Below are positions 17,607 through 27,752 of a DNA stretch of 60,178 nt, in pieces (positions within the stretch are counted from its first letter, which is position 1; each line of letters begins with the position of its first letter). The DNA comes from Akkermansiaceae bacterium (GTDB taxonomy: Bacteria; Verrucomicrobiota; Verrucomicrobiia; Verrucomicrobiales; Akkermansiaceae), in contig CAIRGO010000018.1 of NCBI GenBank assembly GCA_903878115.1, positions 1-60,178 on the forward strand. The letters are read 5' to 3'. A model generated the notes under the pieces. The model had not been told where the DNA came from and ran no database searches. It saw nothing but the letters and a program-made list of their open reading frames with translations. A program made the translations under genes and the position numbers.

Positions 17607-18169
17607 CGTCTAGGCGCAACGCCGCCTGCGGGCGCATCATGAAAGGGATTTTTCTCTAATGCCGATGGTCGCGCATAAACCTCTTCTGATGTTTTCCCAG
17701 GTCGTAATACGATGGAAATTGGCTTATTCTGTTTCCCATTGGCATCATAGGTATAAATGAATCGACGCACAGGCATCTCCTCTTTTCCTGCGGGATCCAA
17801 ACGTTTCACCCGGGCATCAAACATTTGCTCTTCTACAAGCAGACCTGTGCGATTGTCATAACCATAACGAGCTTTGAACAATTCTTGTTTAAGCCCATCA
17901 TAAATTTTACAACCCAACGGATTGCCCTGACGATCCATGCGATAAACCGTCAACATGGTCAGCACCGAACTCGCATTGTAGGTACGCTTTTCAAGTACTT
18001 CATTGTTAGGAGAACGTTTGAAAACAGAAGTCGATCCATCTTGATTCCTCATCACCCGCACATATTGCGAGTCAGCCGCCTTGGTTGGATCGATGTCATT
18101 CGACACCTGTGCTTTGCAGCCCACAAGCGACAATCCAAAAATAAAACCGAAGTAGAGAAAGGTTTTCAT
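17603..18169 (-). CDS. Lipoprotein of unknown function
   Basis: 188 aa from the ATG at 18169. The frame is open 20 codons further, but this start places the lipobox correctly: LSLVGC with Cys at residue 18. The mature protein is rich in short beta-strand segments that resemble degenerate YD/RHS-like repeats (VYRMDRQGNPLGCKIYD, RYGYDNRTGLLVEEQMFD, FIYTYDANGKQNKP). It is probably held in the inner leaflet of the outer membrane. First gene of the three-gene envelope operon. Confidence 0.75.
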   Translation of the reverse strand: MKTFLYFGFIFGLSLVGCKAQVSNDIDPTKAADSQYVRVMRNQDGSTSVFKRSPNNEVLEKRTYNASSVLTMLTVYRMDRQGNPLGCKIYDGLKQELFKARYGYDNRTGLLVEEQMFDARVKRLDPAGKEEMPVRRFIYTYDANGKQNKPISIVLRPGKTSEEVYARPSALEKNPFHDAPAGGVAPRR

Positions 18170-18334
18170 GCACGCAGTATGAACGCAAAACGGGCGATGG
18201 CAAGTGGTAAAAATGAGCGCCTTGGACAAGATTGCTCAAAGTTCAATCCTTCACTTGCTCCACAAACACTTGCGAAACACAATCACGACTAGACACGATG
18301 CCGTGATCATGACAAAAAACATCTCCTCACATTT

Positions 18335-19276
18335 ATGGAAATACTTTCTGCTGCCGATGTTCATGCTTCTCTGCGCTGGCCTGATTTAATTCATACCCTG
18401 CGCCACACGTATACGAATCCATACACCATGCCGCAACGTCAGGTGATGAGATTGAATGAAGATCCTGCTAATCATGATGCTTTTGCGCTGCTACCTTCAT
18501 GGAATGATGAAATTATCGCCCTGAAAGCTTTTACTTATTTTCCTGAAAATCAAGCACCGCATCCTTCGCTGCATTCGCAGATTTTACTCTTTCATCGCAA
18601 TCATGGAGAGCCTCTCGCATTGATTGATGGCAGTAGCGTAACGTATTGGCGCACGGCGGGAATCTCGGCACTGGCTTCTGATTTTCTCTCACGTAAAAAT
18701 TCGCAAACTCTTCTTTTGTTAGGCAGCGGCAATCTCGCGCCACACCTGATTCGTGCTCATGCCAGCATTCGTCCGCTATCGCGCATTTTGCTTTGGGGGC
18801 GGAGTCCAACGAAAGTGCAGACGCTCATCGATTCCCTCTCTAACGAATTTCCACAGATCGAGTTCTCACTCGTGCCACATCTCCCAGCCGCATGCGCTGA
18901 AGCAGATGTCATCGTCGCCGCCACAGGATCGCAGGAGATTCTTGTGCGCGGTGCATGGATCAGACCCGGCACTCATGTGGACCTGCTTGGCAATCATCAC
19001 GCCAACCATCGCGAGTGCGATACCGAGCTTGTCATCAGTTCAAGGGTGTATGTTGACACCTATCTCAATTGCCTCAAGGAAGCTGGAGAAATTCTTCTAC
19101 CTATCGCCGAGGGAGTTTTTCATCAAGAGCAAATTCTTGGCGAACTCGCCGATCTCTGCACGGGAAAATCCCCCGCCCGCCAGAACGAACAAGAGATCAC
19201 ACTTTTCAAATCCGTCGGCGCGGCGCTAGGAGATCTCGCCACCGCACAAGCTGTGTGGAAGTCACGTGGAGCATAG
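18335..19276 (+). CDS. Ornithine cyclodeaminase / mu-crystallin family protein
   Basis: 313 aa. N-terminal substrate domain with MPQRQVMRL, then FTYFP and a Lys in LKAFTYF corresponding to the catalytic-site region. The Rossmann domain carries LLLLGSGNLAPHL (NAD-binding glycines) and the adenine-side loop LLWGRSPTK. Members deaminate ornithine to proline or reduce cyclic imines. The exact substrate cannot be read from the sequence. Single gene ahead of parE. Confidence 0.85.
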   Translation: MEILSAADVHASLRWPDLIHTLRHTYTNPYTMPQRQVMRLNEDPANHDAFALLPSWNDEIIALKAFTYFPENQAPHPSLHSQILLFHRNHGEPLALIDGSSVTYWRTAGISALASDFLSRKNSQTLLLLGSGNLAPHLIRAHASIRPLSRILLWGRSPTKVQTLIDSLSNEFPQIEFSLVPHLPAACAEADVIVAATGSQEILVRGAWIRPGTHVDLLGNHHANHRECDTELVISSRVYVDTYLNCLKEAGEILLPIAEGVFHQEQILGELADLCTGKSPARQNEQEITLFKSVGAALGDLATAQAVWKSRGA

Positions 19277-19361
19277 CAATTTTACGATTTCCCATCTTCT
19301 CACACTCAGCCCTTGCACAATCGGCAAAAGTGATTTACAAATTGCTTAACTTTTCCGAACT

Positions 19362-21218
19362 ATGGCCTCCTACACTGAAGACGACATCAAGAGCCTCGAC
19401 TGGCGCGAACACATTCGACTTCGCCCAGGCATGTATATTGGCAAGCTCGCCGATGGCTCATCTCCTGATGATGGCATTTACATTTTGCTCAAAGAGGCCA
19501 TCGACAACTCGATCGATGAACACATCATGGGCTTTGGCAAGGAAATCCGCATCGATGTGGATGAGCAAAGTCGTGTGGAAGTGCGCGATTTTGGACGTGG
19601 CATTCCGTTAGGAAAACTCTATGATTGCGCTGCTCAAATCAACACAGGTGCGAAATACGATAGCGAGGCGTTTAAAAAATCCGTTGGCTTGAATGGCGTT
19701 GGCATCAAGGCGGTAAATGCTCTATCCGAGTATTTTGAAATTCAGGCATGGCGTGAAGGCGAAACCAAGGCCATCGAATTCAGCAAAGGCATCGTCACGC
19801 AGGACATGAAAAATCCGCGCAAAGATGCCGAACCAAATGGCACGCGCTTGGCATTCGACGTGGATCGCACGATTTTCCCTGCCAAGACAAAATACCGCGA
19901 TGCATTTGTGGAAAAAATGTGCCGTTATTATTCTTATCTTAATCCAAGTCTCACGCTAATTTTCAACGGCAAGAAATTCCGTTCCAAAGATGGATTGTTA
20001 GATTTGTTGCGTGAGGAAATGGAAAAAGCGCCGCTCTATCCACCGATTCACTTGATCGGCAAGGACATCGAAATCGCCTTCACCCACAGCGAAGAAAGCA
20101 GCGAGGAATACTATACCTTCGTCAATGGGCAAAACACCTCACAAGGCGGCACGCATTTGCAGGCATTCCGCGAGGCATTTGTGAATGCGATCCGTGGTTT
20201 CTACAAAAAACAGTGGGAGCCATCAGATATCCGCGCAGGTATCGAAGCCGCGATTTGCGTTCGCATCGAGGAGCCAGTATTTGAATCGCAAACAAAGACC
20301 AAACTCGGATCGACCGCCACGAAACCAGATGGAGGCGAGTCACTGCGGACATTTATCGGCAATTTCCTCAAAGAACATCTCGATAACTACCTGCACAAAA
20401 ACCCACAGATTGCTGATAGCATTCAACGCCGCATCCTCACCGCCGAACGCGAGCGCAAGGACATGAAGGGCATTCAAAAATTGGCAAGAGAGCGCTCACG
20501 CCAAGCAAAAGTGCACAACAAAAAATTGCGCGACTGCCGCGTCCATTTGGACACCAAGCACAAACGCCGCGAGGAATCCACGATCTTCATCACCGAAGGA
20601 GACTCCGCTTCGGGTTCGATCACAAAATCTCGCGATGTCGAGACGCAGGCTGTATTTTCCCTACGTGGCAAACCACTGAACACCTTCGGCTTAGCGAGAA
20701 AAATCGTCTATGAAAACGAAGAGTTCGCTCTACTGCAAGCCGCGTTAAACATCGAAGAAGGAATTGAAGAACTGCGTTACAACAAAGTCGTCATTGCTAC
20801 CGATGCCGATGTGGACGGCATGCACATTCGATTGTTACTACTAACATTTTTCCTGCAATTTTTCCCTGAGCTGATTCGCGATGGGCACCTTTACATATTG
20901 CAAACTCCGCTATTTCGTGTTCGTAACAAAAAAGAAACCATCTACTGCTATAGCGAAGATGAACGGGTCAAAGCAATGAACAAACTCGGCAAAAATCCTG
21001 AGATCACGCGCTTCAAAGGACTAGGAGAAATTTCACCCGATGAGTTCAAATTCATGATCGGCGACGACATGCGCGTGGACCCTGTTAGTTATATCGAAGG
21101 CAAAGGTGTAAAAGAATTGCTCACATTCTATATGGGGAAAAATACTCCCGACCGCCAAGAATACATCATCGAAAATCTACGTGAAGATGTTGATCGCCAA
21201 ATCGCCGTACCAGCCTAA
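19362..21218 (+). CDS. Type IIA topoisomerase B subunit (ParE-like)
   Basis: 618 aa. GHKL ATPase domain: EAIDNSIDE binds magnesium, GRGIPLG follows, and [14 protein letters not shown] is the ATP lid. The transducer domain follows. TOPRIM begins with [10 protein letters not shown] (catalytic Glu) and has [10 protein letters not shown] (metal-binding Asp set). The C-terminal GyrB motif around [13 protein letters not shown] is present. It is shorter than GyrB (about 800 aa), matching ParE-like proteins of Bacteroidota and Chlamydiae. The A subunit that would cut DNA with it is not beside it; folK follows after 3 bp. Confidence 0.93.
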   Translation: MASYTEDDIKSLDWREHIRLRPGMYIGKLADGSSPDDGIYILLKEAIDNSIDEHIMGFGKEIRIDVDEQSRVEVRDFGRGIPLGKLYDCAAQINTGAKYDSEAFKKSVGLNGVGIKAVNALSEYFEIQAWREGETKAIEFSKGIVTQDMKNPRKDAEPNGTRLAFDVDRTIFPAKTKYRDAFVEKMCRYYSYLNPSLTLIFNGKKFRSKDGLLDLLREEMEKAPLYPPIHLIGKDIEIAFTHSEESSEEYYTFVNGQNTSQGGTHLQAFREAFVNAIRGFYKKQWEPSDIRAGIEAAICVRIEEPVFESQTKTKLGSTATKPDGGESLRTFIGNFLKEHLDNYLHKNPQIADSIQRRILTAERERKDMKGIQKLARERSRQAKVHNKKLRDCRVHLDTKHKRREESTIFITEGDSASGSITKSRDVETQAVFSLRGKPLNTFGLARKIVYENEEFALLQAALNIEEGIEELRYNKVVIATDADVDGMHIRLLLLTFFLQFFPELIRDGHLYILQTPLFRVRNKKETIYCYSEDERVKAMNKLGKNPEITRFKGLGEISPDEFKFMIGDDMRVDPVSYIEGKGVKELLTFYMGKNTPDRQEYIIENLREDVDRQIAVPA

Positions 21219-21221
21219 CAG

Positions 21222-21740
21222 ATGCAGCATCGTTCGCCAGTTCGCGTGACCATCGCCTTGGGATCGAATCTCGGCAATCGTCTTCTCCACTTGCAAGAAG
21301 CACGTGATTTATTGAAAAACATCGCAGCGCCTGGCGAGTTTTTTCAGTCCCCTGTCTATCAAACAGCGCCTCACTTATGCCCAGAAAATTCGCCGGATTT
21401 TTACAATGCCGTGGTGGAGTTTTTTTTCATAGGTACCCCACGAAAACTGCACAATCAAACCCAATCCATTGAGTTTCACCTCGGCAGAATGCAGGCAAGT
21501 GAAAGCAATGCACCGCGCATCATCGACGTCGATATTTTACTCATGGGTGAACTAGTTCACGACGATGGGCAATTACAAATCCCCCACCCGCGCATGCTCG
21601 ATCGACGTTTTGTGTTAGAACCACTTTCCAACATCCGTCCCGATGCAAAAGTTCCCGGTGATCGAGTAACAATTGTCGATCATTTGCGTCATTTGGACAA
21701 CCGCGAAGCCGCTCTAACCCTTGTACAAGCGCAGTGGTGA
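21222..21740 (+). CDS. folK: 2-amino-4-hydroxy-6-hydroxymethyldihydropteridine diphosphokinase
   Basis: 172 aa. It transfers pyrophosphate from ATP to the pterin precursor of folate. LGSNLGNR binds the pterin region, the central FQSPVYQTAP is family-conserved, and RIIDVDILLMGE holds the two Asp residues that bind magnesium, followed by IPHPRMLDRRFVLEPL. Directly after parE, so probably co-transcribed. Other folate-synthesis genes are not in the window. Confidence 0.95.
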   Translation: MQHRSPVRVTIALGSNLGNRLLHLQEARDLLKNIAAPGEFFQSPVYQTAPHLCPENSPDFYNAVVEFFFIGTPRKLHNQTQSIEFHLGRMQASESNAPRIIDVDILLMGELVHDDGQLQIPHPRMLDRRFVLEPLSNIRPDAKVPGDRVTIVDHLRHLDNREAALTLVQAQW

Positions 21741-21807
21741 AAAAAATGAAAAAAAAATCATTTTGCTATTGCCAAGTCCATCGGTCCTCATCTATTCTCC
21801 TCCCAGC

Positions 21808-22239
21808 ATGAAAAAACTCTTGGTTCTTGCCTCCACATTGTTCGCTCTGACTAGCATGGTATCAGCTGATATCCAGGCTCCTCCGGGTGCTGATTATACG
21901 TCCACTCGTAAGCTTGGTCGCGCTCTTTCCAACATTCTCTACGGCATTGTAGAAATTCCTGAGACTATTGTTCGCAGGACTGACACCTACGGCCGCAAAG
22001 CCGGAGCGTCATACGGCGTAGTTGATGGCACAAGTCGCGCATTCCGTCGCCTTGGCTATGGTTTCTACGAGCTCGTTACATTCACTTGCCCAACTTATCG
22101 CGGCACATACAAAGCACCATACGAAAATTGTGGTCAAGATGGTCGCATCGAGATGAGCCCATCACAAGGCCTATCCGAGTTCCCACCTGAATTGGGTTTT
22201 GAGTCATATTTCTCACACACCCGCACACAAACTTGGTAA
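21808..22239 (+). CDS. TIGR04073-type exosortase-associated secreted protein
   Basis: 143 aa from the ATG at 21808; the frame opens upstream but the signal peptide starts here (MKKLLVLAS to MVSA). The mature protein is compact: YTSTRKLGRALSNILYGIVE with IPETIVRR, then a glycine-rich middle (GVVDGTSRAFRRLGYG), then ELVTFTCPTYRGTY. This pattern matches the small TIGR04073 proteins that I recall as confined to genomes with exosortase systems. A strong terminator follows 22 nt downstream. Function unknown. Confidence 0.7.
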   Translation: MKKLLVLASTLFALTSMVSADIQAPPGADYTSTRKLGRALSNILYGIVEIPETIVRRTDTYGRKAGASYGVVDGTSRAFRRLGYGFYELVTFTCPTYRGTYKAPYENCGQDGRIEMSPSQGLSEFPPELGFESYFSHTRTQTW

Positions 22240-22261
22240 TCGCCTAGCGACACCCTTTATC

Positions 22262-22295
22262 ACCCGGTCCGGCTTTAGCGCAGACCGGGTTTTTT
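22262..22295 (+). terminator. Rho-independent terminator
   Basis: ACCCGGTC (22262-22269) pairs perfectly with GACCGGGT (22283-22290), loop of 13 nt, followed by a run of T. It ends the TIGR04073 transcript. Confidence 0.85.
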
Positions 22296-22373
22296 ATATG
22301 CTGGATGTTTTTGAAAGGAAAAAATTCAGCAAATACTTCAAAACTTTTTATCACTAGTTACGTTATACTTACG

Positions 22374-23162
22374 ATGCGTTTTACAATTCTCCTAGTTTCA
22401 ATCACTTGCTTTTTTCAACTCAGCCATGCAGAGACTCGCACATGGAAAAGCAAAGACGGTGGAAAATTTCTCGTGGCAGAATACGTGAGTCACACACGCG
22501 GAACCGTCACCGTAAAACGTCCTGATGGAAAACTTTTCACCCTCAATCGCAGTGATTTGCAAGAGGAAGACACAAAATTTCTCGCGACGCTGCCTAGTCC
22601 CACTGAGCCAGCAACCACTAGCACGCCAAACAAAACCAACGTTACGGCACCACAAGGAGTGGAAGATGCGGCCGTGTTTGATAACATCAAATTAGGAGAC
22701 ACCCACAAGGAGGTGACGGATAAAATCAAAGCCAGCAAATTGTTAGAGCTAACCGTTGATGAAATATACCTCGGACGTGTCGGACTCAATGGATCCTATC
22801 GCACAAAAAGCACCATAGGCGGACTAAAATGCCTGCTTTATTTCGATTGGGATACAGCAGGTTTGCTCAAAGAAGTCACCTTGCAAACCCAAGCGCAACC
22901 GCTCAGCGAATACCAAGGATTACTGCAATCGACATGGAAAGAATTGATCAAATTGATGACTTCTCTGCATGGAGCGCCGCTTCAAAACGCAAACTTCCCG
23001 GCAGCCAGTATATTACAAAACGACATGTCGATGAGCAGCCATTTGTGGCAACTCAACCCCAAAGGCAGCGCCTTGTTAGGCACATCAAAATCAGCCGAAG
23101 GCTACATGGTCAGTGTTCGCTTCACCACTGATAAAATTGAGCCAATTCGCGTGGAAAAATAG
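22374..23162 (+). CDS. Secreted SHD1-domain protein
   Basis: 262 aa from the ATG at 22374, which begins the signal peptide (FTILLVSITCFFQLSHA). Residues about 20-75 form an SHD1 domain: RTWKSKDGGKF, then VTVKRPDGK and DLQEEDTKFLA. A P/T-rich linker follows, then a C-terminal domain of about 170 residues (VFDNIKLGDTHKEVTDKI at its start) that I do not recognise. The N-terminal layout parallels the island protein at 655-1587, but the C-terminal halves do not look alike. Convergent with purA. Confidence 0.7.
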   Translation: MRFTILLVSITCFFQLSHAETRTWKSKDGGKFLVAEYVSHTRGTVTVKRPDGKLFTLNRSDLQEEDTKFLATLPSPTEPATTSTPNKTNVTAPQGVEDAAVFDNIKLGDTHKEVTDKIKASKLLELTVDEIYLGRVGLNGSYRTKSTIGGLKCLLYFDWDTAGLLKEVTLQTQAQPLSEYQGLLQSTWKELIKLMTSLHGAPLQNANFPAASILQNDMSMSSHLWQLNPKGSALLGTSKSAEGYMVSVRFTTDKIEPIRVEK

Positions 23163-23178
23163 AATACCAACAAAACAC

Positions 23179-24447
23179 TTACACCATGATCGTTTGCGAG
23201 CGATCGGGGCCAATGCCGACGAAGGCAACGGGAGCACCGCAAAGCTCAGCAAAACGGGTGAGATAGGCTTTTGCATTGGCGGGCAATTCTTCATAGGTGC
23301 GGCACGCTGTTGTATCAGATTGCCAACCTGGAAGCTCTTCATAAATCGCAACGGCTCGGTCCCATGCATCACGATCAGCAGGTGGCAGATCCATGATCAC
23401 GCCATCCACATCATACGCGGTGCAGATTTTTAGAGTTTCGTATTCGTCCAACCCATCGACGTTGGTAATCGCTAGGCCGGTAACACCATTGATCATGCAA
23501 GCAAAACGCAGCAATACGGTATCCAGCCAACCGCAACCACGTGGGCGGCCAGTAGTAGCACCAAATTCACGACCAAGATTATGCAAGTATTCGGATAAAC
23601 CTTCATCGCAGGTCGGGAAAGGCCCAGAGCCAACTCGAGTGGTGTATGCCTTGCAGACGCCGACCACGCGATCAATCGAAGTCGGAGGAAGACCTGAGCC
23701 CGTGCATGAACCACCGGCAGTTGTGTTAGAAGAAGTCACAAAAGGAAAAGTGCCGAAATCAACATCCAGCAGGCTTCCTTGCGCACCTTCGAATAAAATC
23801 ACTTTTCCTTGTTTCCAGGCTTGATGCAGCATCGGGATCACATTGGTCACGTGGGGCGCAATGCGTGCGAAGGCGGTGAGAACTTCATCCGCCATGGCTT
23901 CTGCATCAAATTGTGGTAGGCCAAATTTTGCAAGCACTTCATTCGCATCTGCTACGCGAAATTTTACTTGCTCACGGAAGTACGATGGACGTAGTAAGTC
24001 AGCAGCACGGAATCCGCAGCGATTGATTTTATCCGCATAGGCAGGACCGATACCGCGTTTTGTGGTGCCGATTTTACGATCACCCAGCGCCGCTTCACGG
24101 GCGACATCGAGTTCTTTGTGAAATGGTAATACAATGTGGCAACGATCAGAGATGAATAATTTATCCGTAGTCACCTTCACACCCTGCGCCTCTACCTTTT
24201 CAATTTCGGCAAGCAGTCCTACAGGATCAAGCACGACACCATTGCCGATGACGTTGATTTTACCATCCCAGAGAATGCCCGACGGAAGAAGGTGAAGCAC
24301 ATACTTTTTGCCGTGAGCAATGACAGTATGCCCAGCGTTATTACCGCCTTGAGAACGAACAACAACGTCGGCGTCCTCCATGAGATAATCAACAATTTTT
24401 CCCTTGCCTTCATCGCCCCACTGGAGGCCTGTGATAATGGTATTCAT
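23179..24447 (-). CDS. purA: Adenylosuccinate synthetase
   Basis: 422 aa from the ATG at 24447 (a TTG one codon upstream is not needed). It converts IMP and aspartate to adenylosuccinate with GTP. GLQWGDEGKGKIVDYL is the N-terminal GTP loop with the catalytic Asp, GGNNAGHTV carries the catalytic His, and the middle GTTKRGIGPAYADK and late GRPRGCGWLD are signatures. It follows carA by 21 bp in the same direction, so both nucleotide-synthesis genes are probably transcribed together. Confidence 0.97.
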   Translation of the reverse strand: MNTIITGLQWGDEGKGKIVDYLMEDADVVVRSQGGNNAGHTVIAHGKKYVLHLLPSGILWDGKINVIGNGVVLDPVGLLAEIEKVEAQGVKVTTDKLFISDRCHIVLPFHKELDVAREAALGDRKIGTTKRGIGPAYADKINRCGFRAADLLRPSYFREQVKFRVADANEVLAKFGLPQFDAEAMADEVLTAFARIAPHVTNVIPMLHQAWKQGKVILFEGAQGSLLDVDFGTFPFVTSSNTTAGGSCTGSGLPPTSIDRVVGVCKAYTTRVGSGPFPTCDEGLSEYLHNLGREFGATTGRPRGCGWLDTVLLRFACMINGVTGLAITNVDGLDEYETLKICTAYDVDGVIMDLPPADRDAWDRAVAIYEELPGWQSDTTACRTYEELPANAKAYLTRFAELCGAPVAFVGIGPDRSQTIMV

Positions 24448-24468
24448 CAAATTTATTCTAACAAAAAA

Positions 24469-25608
24469 TTACTTTACGGAATCAATCATCTCCGCAAATT
24501 CACGGAAAAAATACGAAGCATCGTTCGGACCTGGCGCGGCTTCAGGGTGATATTGCACACTGAACACCGGATGCTCTTTGTGTCGGATGCCCTCCACAGT
24601 TCCGTCATTCAAATTGATATGGGTTACCTCCACATTCGATGGCAAAGAATCCGCATCGACAGCAAATCCGTGGTTTTGCGAGGTGATCGAAATCCTACCA
24701 CTACGCAAATCTTTCACTGGCTGATTGCCACCGCGATGTCCAAACTTCAGCTTGAAAGTTTTTCCGCCGAAGGCGTGACCGAGAATTTGATTGCCGAGAC
24801 AGATGCCAAAAATAGGCTTCTTACCAAGAAGCTTGCGCATTTCTTCATGGATGTAACCTAGGGCCGCTGGATCACCAGGACCGTTCGAGAGAAAAATGCC
24901 ATCGGGATTTTTTTTCAAAACCTCTTCCGCAGTGGTGCGTGAATTGAGAACCTCCACTTCAAAGCCGGCCTGACGCAAACGGCGTAAGATGTTGTATTTA
25001 ATGCCAAAATCAAATGCCACAATGCGATGACGCGCAGGCGGCAACTCCAGATAATGGCTTTCCTGCTCCGCACAAACATTCGGAATCGTCCAATCGCGCG
25101 ATTCTGCAGTCCACAAAAACGACTCAGGCGTAGAAACTTCTTTCACATAATCCATGCCTTCCATAGACGGCGCATTCTTGGCTGCCTCGATGGCCTCCGC
25201 AACTGTCAGATCCGTCGTCAAGCATGACCGCATCGCACCGCGCGACCGCAGATGCTTGGTCAGTGCGCGTGTATCGATGTCCTCAATGCCCAGAACTCCA
25301 TGTTCAGTAAAATAATCCTGCAGTGATCGTGTTGCACGCCAGTTAGAAGGAGCCGCGCATAACTGACCAATCACGAACCCGCGAATGTGTGGTTGGGAAG
25401 ATTCACCATCAAGATCATTGATCCCATAGTTTCCAATTTCTGGATAAGTCATGGCCACAATTTGACCGCGATACGATGGATCTGTGATGACCTCCTGGTA
25501 TCCGGTCATTGATGTGTTAAAACAAATTTCCCCCGTCGTCGTCCCAGTCGCCCCGAAGGAGTCCCCCTCGAATGTCCGACCGTCTTCTAATGCTAAAATG
25601 GCTCTCAT
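24469..25608 (-). CDS. carA: Carbamoyl-phosphate synthase small subunit
   Basis: 379 aa. It hydrolyses glutamine and feeds ammonia to CarB for carbamoyl phosphate. The N-terminal CPSase small domain includes [15 protein letters not shown]. The class-I amidotransferase domain has [16 protein letters not shown] with the nucleophilic Cys; the residue after Gly is Asn, where His is more usual. It ends with the catalytic His and Glu in VQYHPEA. carB is not adjacent. First gene of the carA-purA pair. Confidence 0.96.
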   Translation of the reverse strand: MRAILALEDGRTFEGDSFGATGTTTGEICFNTSMTGYQEVITDPSYRGQIVAMTYPEIGNYGINDLDGESSQPHIRGFVIGQLCAAPSNWRATRSLQDYFTEHGVLGIEDIDTRALTKHLRSRGAMRSCLTTDLTVAEAIEAAKNAPSMEGMDYVKEVSTPESFLWTAESRDWTIPNVCAEQESHYLELPPARHRIVAFDFGIKYNILRRLRQAGFEVEVLNSRTTAEEVLKKNPDGIFLSNGPGDPAALGYIHEEMRKLLGKKPIFGICLGNQILGHAFGGKTFKLKFGHRGGNQPVKDLRSGRISITSQNHGFAVDADSLPSNVEVTHINLNDGTVEGIRHKEHPVFSVQYHPEAAPGPNDASYFFREFAEMIDSVK

Positions 25609-25728
25609 GTGCGTGGCGGCAAAACCCTAGAGTCTCCCCCCGCACGTGGCAAGGGAAGAACGATAATTTGCTGAATTTTTCTTCCTCCCGCGTGACGGCT
25701 ATTTTCCACGTCACCAAGATCGAAAGTC

Positions 25729-26982
25729 TCAGGCGCCGAAACGCGCCGGAGCAAGCTGCTTCCAGCGCTCGGTAGAGACTTCTGGGGTTAGAAAGTCGGC
25801 GATCATTTCTCCCGTCACCGGAGCTAGACTAAGCCCCATCATCGCATGACCCGATGCGATGAGGACGTTTTGATGATGCGGAGCTCGTCCAATATATGGC
25901 AGGCCATCCGGCGAGACGGGGCGCAAGCCGGCCCACGGTTTCACCTGCGCAAAATCAGCAACTGTAAATTCCGGGAAATATGGTTGAATCGATTTAATGA
26001 TCCCTTGGACACGCTGTGGATTGACGTCCAGATTCATATCCCCCACTTCCATGGTCCCCGCAAAACGCAAAGTGCCATTCATCGGAGTAATCGCTACTTT
26101 TGCTTCAGCGAAAATGGAGCACAATGAGGGCAATTGTCGTGGGTTTTCTAGGGTTAGCGAATATCCTTTTCCAGCTTGCAAAGGCATGCGAAAATCTAAC
26201 ATTTTTACAATTTCTGCCGACCACGATCCCCCTGCAACCAGCAACTGATCGACCTCGAATCGTTGGTCTTGCGAATACACAGAAGTCACTACGCCATCTT
26301 GTTGATCCATGCGATTCAATGTCTTGCCGTATTCGATTTGTCCGCCCATGGCAATGATTCGCTGGCGCAATGCTTGCGAAAACAAAGCCGGGTTTAAATG
26401 ACAGTCATCAGGAAACCAAACCGACCCAGCCACGTTCATGGTGATACTTGGATCCATTTTAGCCGTAGCAGCGGAATCTAACACTTCTGCGCGGGCACCC
26501 ATTTGATGAGCCATTGCGGCGACTTCTGCTTCATCATCCAAGCCATGCTGAGTGCGACAAAGCATCAACAATCCACGCCGCTCAAGCCCGAAGTTGTTGT
26601 CTTTTGCCATCTCAGCGAACAGGGCACGACTTTCCAAATTTAAATCTAACAATAATTTTTTGCTCGCCTCGACGTGTCGAGCATTAGCATGACGATAGAA
26701 CAACCATCCCCAGCGCATTAAATCAAAGTCCAAGCGTGGCTTTACATAAAACGGACTCTGCGGATTAAACATCCAGCGCAATCCTTTGGACAACATTCCC
26801 GGAGCAGCGAGAGGAATAAAATGGCTGGGCACGACCATGCCAGCATTTCCAAGAGAGCAATTGTCACCATGTTCCAGCTCACGCTCCCAGATCGTCACCT
26901 GCCAGCCTCTCTTCAATGCAGAATAAGCGGAACTCAATCCAATCACGCCACCACCAATCACCAATAGATGTCTATCACTCAT
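25729..26982 (-). CDS. D-amino-acid dehydrogenase family flavoenzyme
   Basis: 417 aa. The N-terminal FAD motif is VIGGGVIGLSSAYSALKRGW, followed by the acidic residue of IWERE. The DAO fold is complete to the C-terminal FAD segment (LRPVSPDGLPYIGRAPHHQN and SGHAMMGLSLAPVTGEMIAD), as in DadA-type enzymes, which oxidise D-amino acids and pass electrons to the respiratory chain. Hydroxyproline or glycine oxidase-like activity cannot be excluded. It stands alone, divergent from the OmpH-like gene. Confidence 0.85.
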   Translation of the reverse strand: MSDRHLLVIGGGVIGLSSAYSALKRGWQVTIWERELEHGDNCSLGNAGMVVPSHFIPLAAPGMLSKGLRWMFNPQSPFYVKPRLDFDLMRWGWLFYRHANARHVEASKKLLLDLNLESRALFAEMAKDNNFGLERRGLLMLCRTQHGLDDEAEVAAMAHQMGARAEVLDSAATAKMDPSITMNVAGSVWFPDDCHLNPALFSQALRQRIIAMGGQIEYGKTLNRMDQQDGVVTSVYSQDQRFEVDQLLVAGGSWSAEIVKMLDFRMPLQAGKGYSLTLENPRQLPSLCSIFAEAKVAITPMNGTLRFAGTMEVGDMNLDVNPQRVQGIIKSIQPYFPEFTVADFAQVKPWAGLRPVSPDGLPYIGRAPHHQNVLIASGHAMMGLSLAPVTGEMIADFLTPEVSTERWKQLAPARFGA

Positions 26983-27108
26983 GTTTTATCCGCCACACAA
27001 CTAGGCTCTAGAAATGAAAATTACCAGTAAGTTCAGAAAAAATAATAGCGGGCGTCAGTGATGCAGGATTCGATAGACAAACATCTCGGATTTGTTTACA
27101 ATCGACGT

Positions 27109-27749
27109 ATGCTGTTTCTCCGCATGCTATTCCCCTATGCATTGACTTGTCTTACGCTACAAGCGCAACTCAAGGTGGCCACTGAGCGAATGTCCGACAT
27201 TTTTAATCAGTTTCCAGAGACAATTGTCTATAGCAATGAAACCAACGCCAGGAAATCAGCAATCGAGAATGACAAACGAAAAAAGGATTTCGAAGATAAA
27301 ATTGTTGCTATTAAAAAGCTCGATGAAGAAGGTCAGTTGCTAATTTTTAATTTTCAAAAACTCACAACATCTGCGGATAGAACACCTGAAGAAGCCAAGA
27401 TCCGTAGTTTGTTAAATAAACGTAAACTGGAAGAAGCAGCAGCGAAGAGCATCCAGGAGGAATTTATAGAATTCAAAGAGAAACCACTGCAGCGATTAAC
27501 AAGGAAATGGCTGTAAAGATGCGCAGCATTCTCAACACCCTCATAGCTGAAATCGCCAAATACGCGACGGCAAAAGGCTTCGATCTCGTCTTTGATGTGT
27601 CAGGCTTTAGCAATACAGGGCTGCCAGTGATCCTTTATGCCAAGCCTGGCAACACAACGGATATCACCGATGAAATTATCAAGCTACTATGCCCAAAAAT
27701 AGAAAAAGCCGATCCCAAAGAAGCGGCTCCTGTAGTTCCTAATCCTTAA
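27109..27749 (+). pseudogene. OmpH/Skp-family periplasmic chaperone gene with a frameshift
   Basis: Two overlapping frames together make one OmpH/Skp protein. The first (from ATG 27109, or an upstream GTG at 27058) gives a signal peptide and the charged coiled coil (ENDKRKKDFEDKIVAIKKL) as far as EEFIEFKEK, then ends in an aberrant tail at 27516. The second, open from before 27480 to 27749, carries the C-terminal half: INKEMAVKMRSIL, then GFDLVFDVSG and ITDEIIKLL. Adding one A in the run at 27481-27483 would restore the frame. It is a recent mutation, a sequencing error, or, less likely, programmed slippage. If real, the chaperone is lost unless another copy exists. Confidence 0.75.
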
Positions 27750-27752
27750 GTT

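Noticed and set aside
27058-27516. Programmed -1 frameshift in the OmpH-like gene
   Set aside because: No classical slippery heptamer followed by a stem was found at 27478-27490; a simple deletion of one A explains it better.
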